Source: Betaproteobacteria bacterium HGW-Betaproteobacteria-2 (GTDB lineage Bacteria > Pseudomonadota > Gammaproteobacteria > Burkholderiales > Methylophilaceae). Taken from it: a DNA stretch of 7,448 nucleotides. Below, piece by piece: positions 1 through 6,327 of the stretch (position 1 is its first letter; each line of letters begins with the position of its first letter). The notes beneath the pieces were generated by a model. It saw only the letters and a list, made by a program, of their open reading frames with translations. It made no database searches and was not told the DNA's origin. A program made the translations under genes and the position numbers. Where the stretch lies: positions 1-7,448 of the forward strand of contig PHCM01000072.1 of NCBI GenBank assembly GCA_002842255.1. The letters run 5' to 3'.

Positions 1-416
1 TCGCCCGTTCGGAAATCCACGCCCTGACGACACTCGGCGTGCCGGAAGTTCGCGTCATCGCGCCGAAGACACTGTTACCGGAACATGTGGAAAAGATGGG
101 CGTGCACGTCTATCACGACATGGCGGCCGGTCTCAAGGACGTCGATGTGGTGATGATGCTGCGCCTGCAGAACGAGCGCATGACCGGCGCCCTGCTGCCG
201 AGCGCACAGGAATATTTCAAGACCTTCGGCCTGACCCAGGAAAAACTGGCGCTGGCCAAGCCGGATGCCATCGTCACGCATCCGGGACCGATGAACCGCG
301 GTATCGAAATCGATTCCTCGGTGGCCGACGGCAGACAGTCCGTGATCCTGCCGCAGGTCACCTACGGGATTGCAGTACGCATGGCGGTGATGTCCATTCT
401 TGCAGGTAACAACTGA
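1..416 (+). CDS. pyrB: Aspartate carbamoyltransferase catalytic subunit, C-terminal part (5' end outside window)
   Basis: This is the last 137 residues of PyrB, read in the frame starting at base 3; the family is usually a little over 300 residues, so more than half lies upstream of the window. PyrB condenses carbamoyl phosphate with aspartate to N-carbamoyl-aspartate, the committed step of pyrimidine synthesis in the cytoplasm. The visible part is the aspartate-binding domain. It contains the RLQNER stretch (fragment residues 54-59), matching the family's Arg-x-Gln substrate site, and HPGPMNRG (93-100), matching the conserved Pro loop of the active site. The C-terminal helix region [12 protein letters not shown] is typical of the bacterial form that pairs with PyrC'. 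The stop codon TGA shares its A with the ATG of the next gene, which implies translational coupling. Identity is very secure; the N-terminal carbamoyl-phosphate domain cannot be judged. Confidence 0.96.
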   Translation, partial: ARSEIHALTTLGVPEVRVIAPKTLLPEHVEKMGVHVYHDMAAGLKDVDVVMMLRLQNERMTGALLPSAQEYFKTFGLTQEKLALAKPDAIVTHPGPMNRGIEIDSSVADGRQSVILPQVTYGIAVRMAVMSILAGNN

Positions 417-1690
417 TGAAGATTCAAATCAAAAACGGCCGGCTGATCGACCCGCAAAATGGCGTCGACGCCAAACAGGATCTGTTTATCGCGGCAGGCA
501 AGGTGGTCGGCATCGGCCAGGCGCCAGCGGACTTCACTGCCAATCAGGTGATCGACGCCACCGGCTTGGTGGTCTGCCCGGGACTGGTCGACATTTCTGC
601 CAGATTGCGCGAACCGGGCTATGAGTACAAGGCCACGCTGGAAAGCGAAATGCTGGCAGCCGCTGCCGGCGGCGTCACCAGTCTGGCCTGCCCGCCGGAC
701 ACCGACCCGGTACTCGACGAACCGGGCCTGGTCGAGATGCTCAAACATCGCGCCCGCCAATTGAATCTGGCGCACGTCTATCCGCTTGGCGCACTCACCC
801 GGCAGCTGCAGGGCGTCAACCTGACGGAAATGTGCGAACTGACGGAGGCCGGATGCGTTGGCTTCTCGCAGGCAGACAAACCGATTACCGACACGTTGGT
901 GCTGTGGCGCGCAATGCAGTACGCCGCCACCTTTGGCTTTACCGTTTGGCTGCATCCGCAAGACACTTATTTGGCAGCCAATGGCGTCGCCCACGATGGA
1001 GAGATCGCCGCCCGTCTGGGTCTGCGTCCGATCCCGGCCGCGGCGGAGACCATCGCGCTGGCGACCATCCTGCGCCTCACCCGGGAAACCGGTGCGCGCC
1101 TGCATGTCTGCCGGCTGTCCACTGCCGAATCCATCGACATGATTGCTGCGGCCAAGGCCGAAGGTCTGGCGGTAACTTGCGACATCGCGGCCAACCACCT
1201 GCACCTGACCGAATATGACATCGGCTTCTTTGATGCCAATTGTCATCTGCAACCGCCACTGCGCTCACAGCGCGACAAGGATGCCCTGCGACGAGGACTT
1301 GCAAACGGCGCCATCGATGCCGTTTGCTCGGATCACACGCCGGTAGACGAAGACGCCAAACTTCTTCCATTTGGTGAAGCGGAGGCAGGGGCTACCGGAC
1401 TGGAACTGCTGCTGCCCTTGACGCTGAAGTGGGCTGAGGAACAGTCACTGCCGCTGAGCACAACCATTGCGTGCATGACCAGCAGGCCGGCAGCGATTCT
1501 AGGTCTCAAGAGCGGTCATCTCGGACTGCAGGCAAGTGCAGACATCTGCATATTCGACCCCGAGCAATACTGGAAAATCGAAGCACGCGCACTGAAGAGC
1601 CAAGGCAAGAACACGCCATTTACCGGCATGGAACTGGCAGGCAAAGTCCGCTACACCGTGCTGGATGGCAACATCGTCTACAAAAGCTGA
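416..1690 (+). CDS. pyrC: Dihydroorotase-like protein, probably inactive PyrC' (PyrX-type) partner of PyrB
   Basis: The 424-residue product has the full-length fold of a type I dihydroorotase (amidohydrolase superfamily): N-terminal beta-sandwich strands (1-55), a TIM-barrel core, and a C-terminal beta segment ending in VLDGNIVYKS. Family landmarks LREPG (64-68), GGVTSLACPPDT (85-96), STAES (235-239), PPLRS (280-284) and SDHTP (305-309) are present. The metal-binding Asp-x-His-x-His motif reads D59-I-S61-A-R63, and the His expected before STAES is R233, so three zinc-binding histidines are missing. D183, H261 and D306 remain at or near ligand positions. By analogy with Pseudomonas pyrBC', I infer a non-catalytic protein needed to assemble or stabilise PyrB; a true dihydroorotase should be encoded elsewhere. 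The start is the ATG overlapping the pyrB stop, with AGG at 404-406 as a possible ribosome site. Automatic annotation would probably say dihydroorotase. Confidence 0.93.
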   Translation: MKIQIKNGRLIDPQNGVDAKQDLFIAAGKVVGIGQAPADFTANQVIDATGLVVCPGLVDISARLREPGYEYKATLESEMLAAAAGGVTSLACPPDTDPVLDEPGLVEMLKHRARQLNLAHVYPLGALTRQLQGVNLTEMCELTEAGCVGFSQADKPITDTLVLWRAMQYAATFGFTVWLHPQDTYLAANGVAHDGEIAARLGLRPIPAAAETIALATILRLTRETGARLHVCRLSTAESIDMIAAAKAEGLAVTCDIAANHLHLTEYDIGFFDANCHLQPPLRSQRDKDALRRGLANGAIDAVCSDHTPVDEDAKLLPFGEAEAGATGLELLLPLTLKWAEEQSLPLSTTIACMTSRPAAILGLKSGHLGLQASADICIFDPEQYWKIEARALKSQGKNTPFTGMELAGKVRYTVLDGNIVYKS

Positions 1691-1696
1691 GATTCC

Positions 1697-1701
1697 GGAG
1701 G
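1697..1701 (+). promoter_or_regulatory. Ribosome binding site of the FecR-like gene
   Basis: GGAGG lies 6 nt before the ATG at 1708, within the 17-nt gap after the pyrC' stop. It is the strongest Shine-Dalgarno match on the plus strand here, and it fixes the start of the FecR-like gene, whose reading frame stays open further upstream inside pyrC'. Confidence 0.8.
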
Positions 1702-1707
1702 CATCAC

Positions 1708-2388
1708 ATGAAAAACTGGCTTCAGAATAAACCAACCGAGATCACGACCAGCGAATCGCGCCGCCGTTTCATGCAGGCGGCGCTGGCCATGCCGCTGCTG
1801 CTCGCCCTGCCGGCACAGGCATTCGCCGGCGCCAGCATCCACAAACTGCAGGGCGGTGTATTCATCAACAACCGTCAGGCCAACGCCGACAGCCGCATCC
1901 GGGCAGGGAGCAAGATTGTCGTCGCCCACGACGGCGAACTGGTGTTCAGCATCGGCCATGATGCCTTCCTGCTGAAGGGTGGAACAGCAGTCGAACTGGT
2001 GGGCGGAACAGCCCTTTCAGGCTTGCGGCTACTGACCGGCAGTGTGCTGGCAAGCCTGGGAACGCGCAGCAAACCCTTCAACCTCGTCTCCAGCATGGCC
2101 ATCGTCGCTGTGCGTGGCGGCGCAGTTTACCTCAGTGCCGAGCCCCACCGGCTCTATACCTGGACCCGATATGGCCAGAGCGAATTGCGCTTCGGCCGCC
2201 AGCGACAACGCGTCAGCGCCAGCCATGACACGGCCTATGAAATCGTCCAGGATCCCGCAGGCAGGCACGGTGACAATATGGCCGGTATGTCGCTGAACAG
2301 TATGCAGGTCTTGGATCAGATGGATGATGAATTGAGAATGCTGGAATCCCTGGTCGGCCGGGTGCCGGCTTTTGACCGTCAGCCCTGA
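1708..2388 (+). CDS. FecR-domain protein with Tat signal peptide, function unknown
   Basis: The product has 226 residues. The N-terminus carries a twin-arginine motif, SRRRF (17-21), then a hydrophobic stretch (about 22-37) and a likely cleavage site after AFA (38-40), so I infer folded export to the periplasm by the Tat system. The mature part resembles the FecR domain: a GGVFINNR segment (49-56), AGSKIVVAHDGELVFSIG (66-83), and the VRGGAVYLSAEP element (135-146) close to the family's conserved Arg-Gly-x-x-Val-Tyr core. The C-terminus DDELRMLESLVGR (206-218) resembles a conserved tail in betaproteobacterial FecR-like proteins. There is no anti-sigma cytoplasmic domain, and no FecI-type sigma factor or TonB receptor next to it, so classical iron-citrate signalling is unlikely. 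The 17-bp spacing to pyrC' suggests cotranscription. The export and domain assignments are good; the role is unknown. Confidence 0.85.
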   Translation: MKNWLQNKPTEITTSESRRRFMQAALAMPLLLALPAQAFAGASIHKLQGGVFINNRQANADSRIRAGSKIVVAHDGELVFSIGHDAFLLKGGTAVELVGGTALSGLRLLTGSVLASLGTRSKPFNLVSSMAIVAVRGGAVYLSAEPHRLYTWTRYGQSELRFGRQRQRVSASHDTAYEIVQDPAGRHGDNMAGMSLNSMQVLDQMDDELRMLESLVGRVPAFDRQP

Positions 2389-2398
2389 AGGGCTACAC

Positions 2399-2437
2399 AA
2401 AAAATATCCTGCAAGGCAGCGGCTTGGTCGCCGCTGC
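2399..2437 (-). terminator. Possible terminator of pilT-pilU in the convergent gap
   Basis: An exact 8-bp inverted repeat, GCAGCGGC (2416-2423) and GCCGCTGC (2430-2437), with a 6-nt loop lies just beyond the pilU stop. On the minus strand it is followed, about 11 nt later, by six T residues (2404-2399). The stem is GC-rich, as in an intrinsic terminator, but the T run is farther from the stem than usual, so this is a moderate call. A second short hairpin, AGCCC (2381-2385) with GGGCT (2390-2394), straddles the stop codon of the FecR-like gene but has no T run after it on either strand. Confidence 0.45.
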
Positions 2438-2449
2438 GTTGGCGCAAGC

Positions 2450-3586
2450 TCAGACGATCCCCAGATTATCCAACCCGGCGGAGTGGTCTTTTTCCTTCGA
2501 TTCCTTGCCTTCCAGCTTGATGCGCAGGCGCACCTCGTTGACCGAATCTGCATTACGCAAAGCATCCTCGTAACTGATCTGACCGGATTCGTACAGGTCG
2601 AACAGCGCCTGGTCGAAAGTCTGCATGCCGAGTTCGCGCGACTTGGCGACGATCTCCTTGATCTCGTGCACTTCGCCCTTGAAGATCAGGTCCGAGATCA
2701 GCGGCGAGTTCAACATGATTTCCATCGCGGCAACACGGCCCTTGCCGTCCCTTTTCGGAATCAGGCGCTGCGAAATGAAGGCCTTGACGTTGAGCGAGAG
2801 GTCCATCAACAACTGATTGCGACGCTCTTCCGGGAAAAAGTTGATGATGCGATCCAGCGCCTGATTGGTACTGTTGGCGTGTAGCGTGGCCATGCACAGG
2901 TGACCGGTCTCGGCGAAGGCGATCGCGTAATCCATGGTTTCGCGATCGCGGATTTCGCCGATCAGGATCACATCCGGCGCCTGGCGCAGCGTGTTCTTCA
3001 GCGCGATATGCCAGTTGTCGGTATCGACGCCGATCTCACGTTGCGTGATGATGCAGTTCTTGTGCTCGTGAACGAATTCCACCGGATCTTCGATGGTGAT
3101 GATATGGCCGTAGCTGTTCTCGTTACGGTAGCCCACCATGGCAGCGAGCGAGGTCGATTTACCGGAACCGGTACCGCCGACAAAAATGACCAAGCCGCGC
3201 TTGGTCATGGAAACTTCTTTCAAGACTTCGGGCAGCCCAAGCTCCTCGAATTTCGGGATCTTGGTAGCAATGGTACGGAACACCAAACCGGCATTGCCGC
3301 GCTGAACGAAAGCATTGACACGGAACCGGGCCAGGCCGGGGATACCGACAGCAAAGTTGCATTCATTGGTGGCATCGTATTCTGCGGCCTGCTTGTCATT
3401 CATGATGGCACGCGTAATCTCCTTGGCCTGCTGTGCTGACAGCGACTGATTGGTGACCGGTGTCACCTTGCCGTCGATCTTCATCGCAGGTGGGAAGCCG
3501 GTCGTAATGAACAGGTCCGAAGCGTTTTTCGCCACCATCAACCGCAATAAATCGAATACGAATTTCTCTGCCTGACTTTGATCCAT
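2450..3586 (-). CDS. pilU: Type IV pilus retraction ATPase PilU
   Basis: The 378-residue product is a secretion ATPase of the PilT/VirB11 family, which works as a hexamer at the inner-membrane base of the type IV pilus. Visible elements are an N-terminal PAS-like region with the KNASDLFITTG signature (20-30), Walker A GGTGSGKST (137-145), the Asp box TIEDPVEFVH (164-173), an atypical Walker B around PDVILIGEIRD (204-214) with catalytic Glu, and the His box AETGHLCMATLH (225-236). It is PilU rather than a second PilT because the C-terminal AIRNLIRE motif is replaced by LISDLIFKGE (296-305), it is longer, and it ends in a charged tail (about 354-368). It lies 46 bp downstream of pilT on the same strand, so cotranscription is likely. 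PilU is known to support PilT-dependent retraction. The ATG has only a weak purine-rich site (GAAAG) upstream. Confidence 0.96.
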   Translation of the reverse strand: MDQSQAEKFVFDLLRLMVAKNASDLFITTGFPPAMKIDGKVTPVTNQSLSAQQAKEITRAIMNDKQAAEYDATNECNFAVGIPGLARFRVNAFVQRGNAGLVFRTIATKIPKFEELGLPEVLKEVSMTKRGLVIFVGGTGSGKSTSLAAMVGYRNENSYGHIITIEDPVEFVHEHKNCIITQREIGVDTDNWHIALKNTLRQAPDVILIGEIRDRETMDYAIAFAETGHLCMATLHANSTNQALDRIINFFPEERRNQLLMDLSLNVKAFISQRLIPKRDGKGRVAAMEIMLNSPLISDLIFKGEVHEIKEIVAKSRELGMQTFDQALFDLYESGQISYEDALRNADSVNEVRLRIKLEGKESKEKDHSAGLDNLGIV

Positions 3587-3632
3587 TTTCTAGACTTTCA
3601 ATAATTGTTTCCGGGATTGAGTTAGCCTGCAA

Positions 3633-4673
3633 TCAACCGAAGCTTTCTTTGTTGGCCGCCTTGGACTTGGCCTCGGCCAGAGAAATCACATTGCGCTGTA
3701 CCAGTTCCTTCAGGTTCTGGTCCAGCGTCTGCATGCCGACATTCTGGCCGGTCTGGATCGCGGAATACATCTGCGCGATCTTGTTCTCACGAATCAGGTT
3801 GCGGATCGCCGGTGTGCCGATCATGATCTCGTGTGCAGCCACGCGGCCCTTCTCGTCCTTGGTCTTGCACAGCGTCTGCGAGATAACCGCGCGCAGTGAT
3901 TCAGACAGCATGGAACGCACCATTTCCTTTTCCGCTGCCGGGAAGACGTCGACGATACGGTCGATGGTCTTGGCAGCCGAACTGGTGTGCAGGGTGCCAA
4001 ATACCAGGTGACCGGTTTCGGCGGCAGTCAGCGCCAGACGGATGGTTTCCAGGTCGCGCATTTCACCGACCAGAATCACGTCCGGGTCTTCACGCAGGGC
4101 CGAACGCAGGGCGTTGGCGAAGGACAGCGTATGCGGGCCGACCTCACGCTGGTTGATCAGGCACTTTTTCGACTGATGGACAAACTCGATCGGATCTTCC
4201 ACCGTCAGGATGTGACCGAATTCATTATCGTTGATGAAGTCGACCATGGCTGCCAGGGTGGTCGATTTACCGGAGCCGGTCGGACCGGTGACCAGGCAGA
4301 TGCCACGGGGATTCTGCGCGATCTCCTTGAAGATCGGCGGGCAATTCAACTGCTCCAGCGTCAGGATCTTGGAGGGAATGGTACGGAACACGGCACCGGC
4401 GCCGCGATTGTGATTGAAGGCATTGACGCGGAAACGCGCCAGATTGGGAATCTCGAACGAGAAGTCACACTCCAGCACCTCTTCATACACCTTGCGCTGT
4501 CCGTCATTCATGATGTCATACACCATGTCGTGGACTTCACTGTGCTCCATCGCCGGCACATTGATTTTGCGCACATCCCCATGTACGCGGATCATGGGCG
4601 GCAAGCCGGCGGAGAGATGCAAGTCGGATGCGTTGTTTTTAACCGAGAATGCGAGTAAATCCGAGATATCCAC
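3633..4673 (-). CDS. pilT: Type IV pilus retraction ATPase PilT
   Basis: The 346-residue product has the usual length and all the landmarks of PilT, the hexameric motor that depolymerises pilin for retraction, twitching motility and DNA uptake. In order these are NNASDLHLSAGLPP (13-26), Walker A GPTGSGKST (130-138), Asp box TVEDPIEFVH (157-166), Walker B region DPDVILVGEMRD (196-207), His box TAAETGHLVFGTLH (216-229) and the retraction-specific AIRNLIRE motif (289-296). The start is a GTG at 4673-4671, giving the N-terminus MDISDLLAF typical of PilT; AGGAG sits 6 nt upstream and no ATG fits. The upstream side is divergent from yggS with a 90-bp shared control region. Pilin, PilQ and assembly genes are not in the window, as is usual for pilTU loci next to yggS-proC. 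No key residue is missing. Confidence 0.98.
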   Translation of the reverse strand: MDISDLLAFSVKNNASDLHLSAGLPPMIRVHGDVRKINVPAMEHSEVHDMVYDIMNDGQRKVYEEVLECDFSFEIPNLARFRVNAFNHNRGAGAVFRTIPSKILTLEQLNCPPIFKEIAQNPRGICLVTGPTGSGKSTTLAAMVDFINDNEFGHILTVEDPIEFVHQSKKCLINQREVGPHTLSFANALRSALREDPDVILVGEMRDLETIRLALTAAETGHLVFGTLHTSSAAKTIDRIVDVFPAAEKEMVRSMLSESLRAVISQTLCKTKDEKGRVAAHEIMIGTPAIRNLIRENKIAQMYSAIQTGQNVGMQTLDQNLKELVQRNVISLAEAKSKAANKESFG

Positions 4674-4679
4674 TATGGG

Positions 4680-4684
4680 CTCCT
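4680..4684 (-). promoter_or_regulatory. Ribosome binding site that fixes the GTG start of pilT
   Basis: Read on the minus strand, AGGAG lies 6 nt before GTG (4673-4671). This strong site, together with the PilT-typical residues following it, supports the non-ATG start. Confidence 0.8.
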
Positions 4685-4692
4685 GTTATAAT
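4684..4692 (+). promoter_or_regulatory. Extended -10 promoter element, probably for yggS-proC-yggT
   Basis: TGT followed by TATAAT (4687-4692) is a perfect -10 hexamer with the TGn extension. The place where a -35 box should be (about 4664-4669, inside the pilT start region) has no good TTGACA match, which is tolerated in extended -10 promoters. Transcription would start near 4699 and give an untranslated leader of roughly 65 nt before yggS. The element overlaps the pilT ribosome binding region on the other strand. Prediction from sequence only. Confidence 0.5.
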
Positions 4693-4710
4693 TTTTTTGA
4701 TTACGGCAAG

Positions 4711-4733
4711 TGTTTGCCTGTTACAGCCAAACA
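4711..4733. promoter_or_regulatory. 23-bp near-perfect dyad, candidate operator or leader hairpin
   Basis: Left arm TGTTTGCCTGT and right arm ACAGCCAAACA flank a central T at 4722; ten of the eleven position pairs are complementary, the exception being C4717 and C4727. It lies in the 90-bp region between the divergent pilT and yggS genes, downstream of the predicted yggS start site and about 38-60 bp upstream of the pilT start codon. A symmetric protein-binding site serving one or both genes is the simplest reading; a stem-loop in the yggS leader is the alternative. I do not recognise the regulator. Confidence 0.45.
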
Positions 4734-4763
4734 TTTATCAGTCACAGTAAAGATGAGTGGATT

Positions 4764-5450
4764 ATGACCTCTATTAGCGAGCGCTTGCAAGCAGTCCGGA
4801 CAAGCGTGGACGATGCAGCCATCCGTGCCGGACGAGACCCGCGGCAGGTGCATCTGCTTGCCGTCAGCAAGGCGCATCCGGCCACCGCCATCCGCGCGGC
4901 CTATGCAGCCGGCCAGAGACTATTCGGCGAAAATTACCTGCAGGAAGCATTGAACAAACAGGTCGAATTGACCGACCTCGTCATCGAATGGCATTTCATC
5001 GGGCCGATCCAGAGCAACAAGACCCAGCCCATCGCCCAGCATTTCGACTGGGTACACAGCGTGGATCGCCTGAAGATCGCACAACGACTGAACATGGCTA
5101 GGCCGGAGCATCTGCCGCCCTTGCAGATTTGTCTGCAGGTCAACGTCAGTCAGGAACAAACCAAAAGCGGTTTATCCATGGATGAGACCGCGGAACTGGC
5201 CCATGCCGTGGCCGAACTGCCCAGATTGAAATTGCGCGGTCTGATGGCGATTCCGGCACCAACGCATGATATCGAATTGCAGCGGGCACAATTCAGGCAG
5301 GTACGTGAAACCTTTGAAACCCTTCAACAACAGGGCATGATGTTGGACACGCTATCCATCGGCATGTCCGATGACTATGCGGCCGCCATCGCCGAAGGCG
5401 CGACTATCGTCAGAATCGGCTCCGCCATTTTTGGACCAAGAAACCAGTGA
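4764..5450 (+). CDS. yggS: YggS/PROSC family PLP homeostasis protein
   Basis: The 228-residue product is a single-domain PLP-binding TIM-barrel protein that helps keep pyridoxal 5'-phosphate and amino/keto-acid pools balanced in the cytoplasm; it has no established enzymatic reaction. The PLP lysine is K36 in LLAVSKAHP (31-39). Other family marks are GENYLQEA (55-62), WHFIGPIQSNK (76-86), HSVDR (98-102), QVNVSQEQTKSG (125-136), GLMAIP (159-164), and the phosphate-binding end IGMSDDYAAAIAEGATIVRIGSAIFG (199-224, taken in parts). The ATG at 4764 gives the usual family length; an in-frame ATG at 4710 would add 18 unconserved residues and is rejected. The Shine-Dalgarno match is weak (GAGTGG). 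It overlaps or abuts proC, the classic yggS-proC association. Confidence is high. Confidence 0.95.
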   Translation: MTSISERLQAVRTSVDDAAIRAGRDPRQVHLLAVSKAHPATAIRAAYAAGQRLFGENYLQEALNKQVELTDLVIEWHFIGPIQSNKTQPIAQHFDWVHSVDRLKIAQRLNMARPEHLPPLQICLQVNVSQEQTKSGLSMDETAELAHAVAELPRLKLRGLMAIPAPTHDIELQRAQFRQVRETFETLQQQGMMLDTLSIGMSDDYAAAIAEGATIVRIGSAIFGPRNQ

Positions 5451-6298
5451 ACACCATGCAAACACAAGACCAGCTCAATTCCCTAAAAATCTGTTTCATC
5501 GGCGGCGGCAATATGGCCCGGGCCCTGATCGGCGGCATGTTGAAGCAGGGATTCCCGCCTGCGCAAATCAGCGTCATTGAATCCGATGCACAGAAACGTA
5601 TCGACCTCAGCCTGGATTTCGGTATCAATGTGACGGAGCAACTCCCCAGTGCGGCAGCTAGCGACATCATCGTGCTGGCCGTCAAGCCACAGCAGCTGCG
5701 AGACGTTTCGATCTTCCTCGGCAGTCTAATCAGGCACCAGCTGCTGATTTCAATCGCAGCCGGGGTACGCATCACGGACCTGTCACGCTGGCTTGGTGGC
5801 TACCAGACCATCGTCCGCGTCATGCCCAACACACCGGCACAGATTCAGCTTGGCGTTTCCGCCCTGTTGGCCGCGCCGGCAGTCAATACCGCACAACGTC
5901 AACAGGCGGAAGTCCTGCTGCAGGCGGTCGGCCAGACACTCTGGCTGGACGATGAAGAAAAAATGGACGCAGTAACCGCCATCTCGGGCAGCGGCCCGGC
6001 CTATGTGTTCTACCTGATGGAAGCGCTACAGGACGCCGCCATGCATCTCGGATTCCCGGAAGAACAGGCCAGGATGCTGAGCCAACAGACTTTCGCCGGT
6101 GCCTGCCAGCTTGCCCTGCAGAGTGCCGCCAGCCCTGCCGAATTGCGGCATCAGGTGACGTCCAAGGGTGGCACCACCGAGCGCGCCATCCAAAGCCTGG
6201 ATGCAGCGAAGGTCAAGGTAGCCATGATCGAAGCCACACAAGCGGCCGCCTTGCGCTCCAGGGAACTTGGTGACCAACTGGGTTCCGATCAGAACTGA
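5447..6298 (+). CDS. proC: Pyrroline-5-carboxylate reductase
   Basis: The 283-residue product catalyses the last step of proline synthesis, NAD(P)H-dependent reduction of 1-pyrroline-5-carboxylate to proline, in the cytoplasm. It has the N-terminal Rossmann nucleotide-binding motif CFIGGGNMARALIGG (16-30), VLAVKPQQL (76-84), VMPNTP (125-130), the substrate-domain helix signature AISGSGPAYVF (178-188), and the P5CR signature VTSKGGTTERAI (237-248). The length is about normal with a short N-terminal extension. The start is either GTG at 5447, overlapping the yggS stop by 4 bp, or ATG at 5456, nine bases later; neither has a strong ribosome site. I use GTG because 4-bp overlaps are common in coupled genes, but ATG is nearly as likely. 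It is cotranscribed with yggS and probably yggT. Function is secure. Confidence 0.96.
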   Translation: MNTMQTQDQLNSLKICFIGGGNMARALIGGMLKQGFPPAQISVIESDAQKRIDLSLDFGINVTEQLPSAAASDIIVLAVKPQQLRDVSIFLGSLIRHQLLISIAAGVRITDLSRWLGGYQTIVRVMPNTPAQIQLGVSALLAAPAVNTAQRQQAEVLLQAVGQTLWLDDEEKMDAVTAISGSGPAYVFYLMEALQDAAMHLGFPEEQARMLSQQTFAGACQLALQSAASPAELRHQVTSKGGTTERAIQSLDAAKVKVAMIEATQAAALRSRELGDQLGSDQN

Positions 6299-6327
6299 TA
6301 AATAAATAATCGTACTGAAAGCCATCC

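Noticed and set aside
362..1252. 296-codon open frame on the minus strand
   Set aside because: It lies opposite pyrB/pyrC', has low-complexity Gln/Arg/Gly-rich composition and no recognisable domain; it is a by-product of GC-rich codon use in the real genes.
1471..1707. Longer upstream start for the FecR-like gene
   Set aside because: The frame is open there, but this stretch overlaps the conserved end of pyrC'. The ATG at 1708 has a strong ribosome site and is followed at the right distance by a Tat signal.
2900..3439. 179-codon open frame on the plus strand inside pilU
   Set aside because: Antisense to the PilU ATPase core with no independent sign of being coding.
3987..4658. 223-codon open frame on the plus strand inside pilT
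   Set aside because: It is antisense to the strongly conserved PilT motifs and rich in His/Gln/Asp as expected for a mirror frame; no ribosome site or family match.
4705..4718. Sigma-54-like GG/GC elements upstream of pilT and yggS
   Set aside because: GG and GC pairs occur on both strands but with 9 rather than 10 bases between them, and the flanking consensus is poor.
4710..4763. Earlier ATG for yggS at 4710
   Set aside because: It would add 18 residues not typical of the family and cover the dyad; the ATG at 4764 gives the normal length.
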